IMG/VR virus record: IMGVR_UViG_3300021062_000034
Span: 1-38,540 of that record
DNA length: 38,540 nt
From: a virus
Reading direction: 5' to 3' (one strand)
Shown: piece after piece, positions 36,420-38,540 of the stretch
Layout: every line of letters starts with the position of its first letter
Position numbering within the stretch: the stretch's first letter is position 1
Program-made: the position numbers and the translations under genes
Notes under the pieces: generated by a model
What the model was told of the DNA's origin: nothing
The model's input: the letters and a program-made list of their open reading frames with translations, nothing else
Database searches by the model: none

Positions 36420-37913
36420 ATGCCCGCGCTCTCTACGACGGTAGTAGCTCCAACAGGCGGATGGAATACGAGAGACCCTCTCGAGCTCATGCCTGAGAGT
36501 GACGCTATCGATCTCGTGAATATCTTTCCTGAGACAACGCACGTCCGCGTTCGGAAAGGCTTTACGACAGAGCAGGGGACTAACGGTAACTCAGTCCCTC
36601 AAAGCCTCATGGAGTTCATAGGCTCTGACGGGACTAGGCGCCTTCTCTCGGCACAAGGTGGTGGGCTCACCTATGCTTCGGGAGGTGTCGTCACCCAAGC
36701 GAAGGCAGCCGGCACCTTCACGAGTAACAAGTGGCAACACATCAACTTCAATAACAGGCTTATCTTCGTTAACGGAGTAGACCAGCCCCAGCAATTTGAC
36801 GGCACTACCGTCTCAGACGCCACCTACACAGGCATCTCAGATGATAACTCTCTTGTGCACGTCTCAGCCTACAAAAAGAGGCTCTACTTTATCCCGTCAG
36901 GTTCTCAGAGCGTTTGGTACGGGGCGGTGGATGAGATTACAGGAGCTCTCACAGAAGAGAATGTTTCCGGGAATCTGAGGCTCGGCGGCGCGCTCATGTA
37001 CGGAGGTGCTGTCTCTGCGGATACCGGAAGCGGACTAGCCGATCTCTTTGTTCTCGTCTCAGAAGCAGGAGAGCTCTTAGTGTATCAGGGCTCTTACCCG
37101 GGAGATGCCGGATGGAGCCTTGCAGCCCGCTTCTACATAGCGCCACCTGTCGGCAGAAGGGCTTTTACCAATTATGAAAGTGATCTCCTTATTCTCACTA
37201 CTGAAGGCGTTGTTTCGGTTGCTCGCCTACTTCAGCAAGGTCAGCAGGCGGTAAAGCTCACCGACAAGATCCAACAGGCGTTCGCTGATGCGTATCAATC
37301 CTACAGCTCAAACTTCGGGTGGCAGATCCAATGGTTTCCGCTGGGACACATGCTCCTTATCAATATCCCCACAGCCGATGGCGTCTCGTCACTTCAGTAC
37401 GTGATGAATACGCTCACTGGTGCCTGGTGTAAGTTTGAAGGCATCAACACATCCGTCCTCGGTCTCTATCAGAATAACCTCGTATTCGCTGGCGTAGACG
37501 GAACCATCTACCGCGCCGAAAGCGGCTACTCAGATAACGGACAAGATATCAGCTGGGAAATAAAATCGGCGTTTAACTACTTCAGTAACAGAGCCAGCAT
37601 AAAACATTTCAAGCAACTAAAACCCCACCTCATCACGGATACTAACTTTACCTTTAGGCTCGGCCTTGATGTCGATTTCAAAGACAACGCCATCACGACT
37701 ACTGCGAGTGCAGCGGGCACAGGTGGTGAAGACTGGGATGATGCGGACTGGGACTCTGACAGCTGGGATGCTGGAAGCTCTTCACCTGCCAAATGGTGGG
37801 GAGTGGGGAACGTCGGGAAGTGTGCCGCGTGGAAGATGTCAGGAGACGTCAATAGTTACTCCTTCTCGCTCGCATCCATAGGGGTAATATATGAGCCAGG
37901 GGGGCTTTTCTAA
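36420..37913 (+). CDS. Tail hub-like / stabilisation protein, 497 aa
   Basis: A beta-propeller-like chain has short repeats of hydrophobic strands (RRLLSAQGGGLTYASGGVVT, NRLIFVNGVDQPQQFDGTTV, KRLYFIPSGSQSVWYGAVDE, NNLVFAGVDGTIYRAESGYS). It starts PTGGWNTRDPLELMPESDAI, a pattern seen in P22 gp10-like and related podovirus tail proteins. The C-terminal domain has an acidic Trp/Asp cluster (EDWDDADWDSDSWDAGSS) that could bind calcium. Placed after the adaptor, it probably forms the lower tail ring. Confidence 0.75.
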   Translation: MPALSTTVVAPTGGWNTRDPLELMPESDAIDLVNIFPETTHVRVRKGFTTEQGTNGNSVPQSLMEFIGSDGTRRLLSAQGGGLTYASGGVVTQAKAAGTFTSNKWQHINFNNRLIFVNGVDQPQQFDGTTVSDATYTGISDDNSLVHVSAYKKRLYFIPSGSQSVWYGAVDEITGALTEENVSGNLRLGGALMYGGAVSADTGSGLADLFVLVSEAGELLVYQGSYPGDAGWSLAARFYIAPPVGRRAFTNYESDLLILTTEGVVSVARLLQQGQQAVKLTDKIQQAFADAYQSYSSNFGWQIQWFPLGHMLLINIPTADGVSSLQYVMNTLTGAWCKFEGINTSVLGLYQNNLVFAGVDGTIYRAESGYSDNGQDISWEIKSAFNYFSNRASIKHFKQLKPHLITDTNFTFRLGLDVDFKDNAITTTASAAGTGGEDWDDADWDSDSWDAGSSSPAKWWGVGNVGKCAAWKMSGDVNSYSFSLASIGVIYEPGGLF

Positions 37914-38540
37914 ATGGCAGGCATGTTTGCGGTAGCACAGCAGGGAAAGACTAACGCGGCAGGTCTTCAGCCGTCTCCCTTTGCCATTAATCAGCCTAAG
38001 GCCGCAAAGGTGCACGAAACCCCTTTCGGTCAGCAGCTGCAGCAGCAAGCTACGGGCCTTTTCGCTGCCGGTCAGAACGCCATGGCGCAAACGCACAACT
38101 ACGATGCCGCGCCAAAGCTTTTGGGCTCTCAAGACCTCCTGCAAGAGAGGCAGCGCATAGAGAGTGCTGTCCGTGCTAACGCTGAAAGAAACCTCGGAAG
38201 ACGCTACGAAGAGGAAGAAGCAGCATTCAGGCAGAGCCTTGCTAATAGGGGCCTAGATAGCGGCTCTGTCCGGTACAACAAAGAGCTCGAGGCTTTCAGA
38301 CGCAGTAAGGATGATGCGTATAGGGAAGCTGACTTTGCTGCCATGCGTGAAGGTGGCGCCGAGATGGATAGGGCCTTTACCCAAAGCCTTCAGGCTCGCC
38401 AGCAGGCTATCGGGGAGACGGAAGCGCTCAGGGATAGACCCTTTAAGGAGATGGCAGCGCTTCTCAATCCGACACTCGAGATGTACGGGCTTGAGACACA
38501 GAAGGGGATCGCCTCTATGCAGGATGAGACCCAACGTTAC
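37914..38540 (+). CDS. N-terminal part of the coiled-coil virion protein (3' end outside the window)
   Basis: The ATG directly follows the upstream stop (TAA ATG). The visible 209 residues have a Gln-rich start (HETPFGQQLQQQATGLFAAG), a helical charged centre (RRYEEEEAAFRQSLANRGLD) and more coiled coil to the edge. RQSLANRGLDSGS with the following acidic and basic helices is typical of podovirus internal or neck proteins. It is probably the same gene as the partial frame at 3-518. Confidence 0.78.
   Translation, partial: MAGMFAVAQQGKTNAAGLQPSPFAINQPKAAKVHETPFGQQLQQQATGLFAAGQNAMAQTHNYDAAPKLLGSQDLLQERQRIESAVRANAERNLGRRYEEEEAAFRQSLANRGLDSGSVRYNKELEAFRRSKDDAYREADFAAMREGGAEMDRAFTQSLQARQQAIGETEALRDRPFKEMAALLNPTLEMYGLETQKGIASMQDETQRY

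Noticed and set aside
1-38540. CRISPR array, retron or diversity-generating retroelement
   Set aside because: I saw no regular repeat-spacer pattern and no reverse transcriptase; the only tandem repeats are the in-frame 72-bp coding units and the two 20-bp dyads.
38480-38540. Direct terminal repeat with the left end
   Set aside because: I compared the last and first 60 bases and found no shared stretch longer than a few bases.

Overview
The window is almost certainly the near-complete genome of a tailed phage with podovirus-type architecture, opened at an arbitrary point inside one gene. The first gene enters from the left edge without a start, the last gene runs off the right edge, and the two pieces read like parts of the same coiled-coil virion protein. 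A tyrosine recombinase, a small DNA-binding protein at a divergent control region and a lipoprotein moron suggest a temperate phage. The host cannot be named. Lipobox signal peptides, a lytic-transglycosylase virion protein and strong GGAGG ribosome sites fit a Gram-negative bacterium. No tRNA, rRNA or CRISPR array was found, and no gene-free stretch exceeds about 200 bases.

Layout. (1) The rightward late operon runs from about 22.5 kb to the right edge and continues at 1-6.8 kb. In order it carries a holin-like protein, a DUF5681-type small-terminase-like protein, three small proteins, terminase large subunit, portal, three virion surface proteins (one with a LamG-like domain and six 24-residue repeats), scaffold, major capsid protein, a decoration-like protein, a terminator, tail adaptor, a Gly/Ala-rich ejection-type protein, a tail hub-like protein, the split coiled-coil protein, a lytic transglycosylase, a tail fibre, a glycosidase-like protein and an HNH endonuclease. 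(2) The leftward operon at 7.0-17.6 kb holds about 34 mostly tiny genes, chained by ATGA or GTGA overlaps. It contains RecT, a VRR-NUC nuclease, a MazG-like NTP pyrophosphohydrolase, a SpoT-like HD hydrolase, an XRE regulator, a sigma-region-4-like protein, an SSB-like protein, zinc-ribbon proteins, a lipoprotein and several one-helix membrane peptides. (3) The control and replication region at 17.65-20.2 kb has a small regulator, a leftward lipoprotein gene and a winged-helix replication protein with a candidate internal origin. (4) A leftward block at 20.1-22.3 kb has four small genes, including a DUF551 protein, plus the integrase.

How it works together. The leftward operon probably supplies recombination functions (RecT plus nuclease), nucleotide-pool and alarmone hydrolases, and regulators. 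The replication protein presumably recruits host machinery, because no polymerase or helicase is encoded. Packaging, head and tail genes are then read rightward. The 10-14 kb part differs from the rest: it lacks the otherwise very abundant CTCGAG hexamer and carries short repeats with ribosome-binding sites at gene junctions, which looks like a recently assembled accessory block. At least eight genes of under 60 codons were found by direct reading and are listed here.
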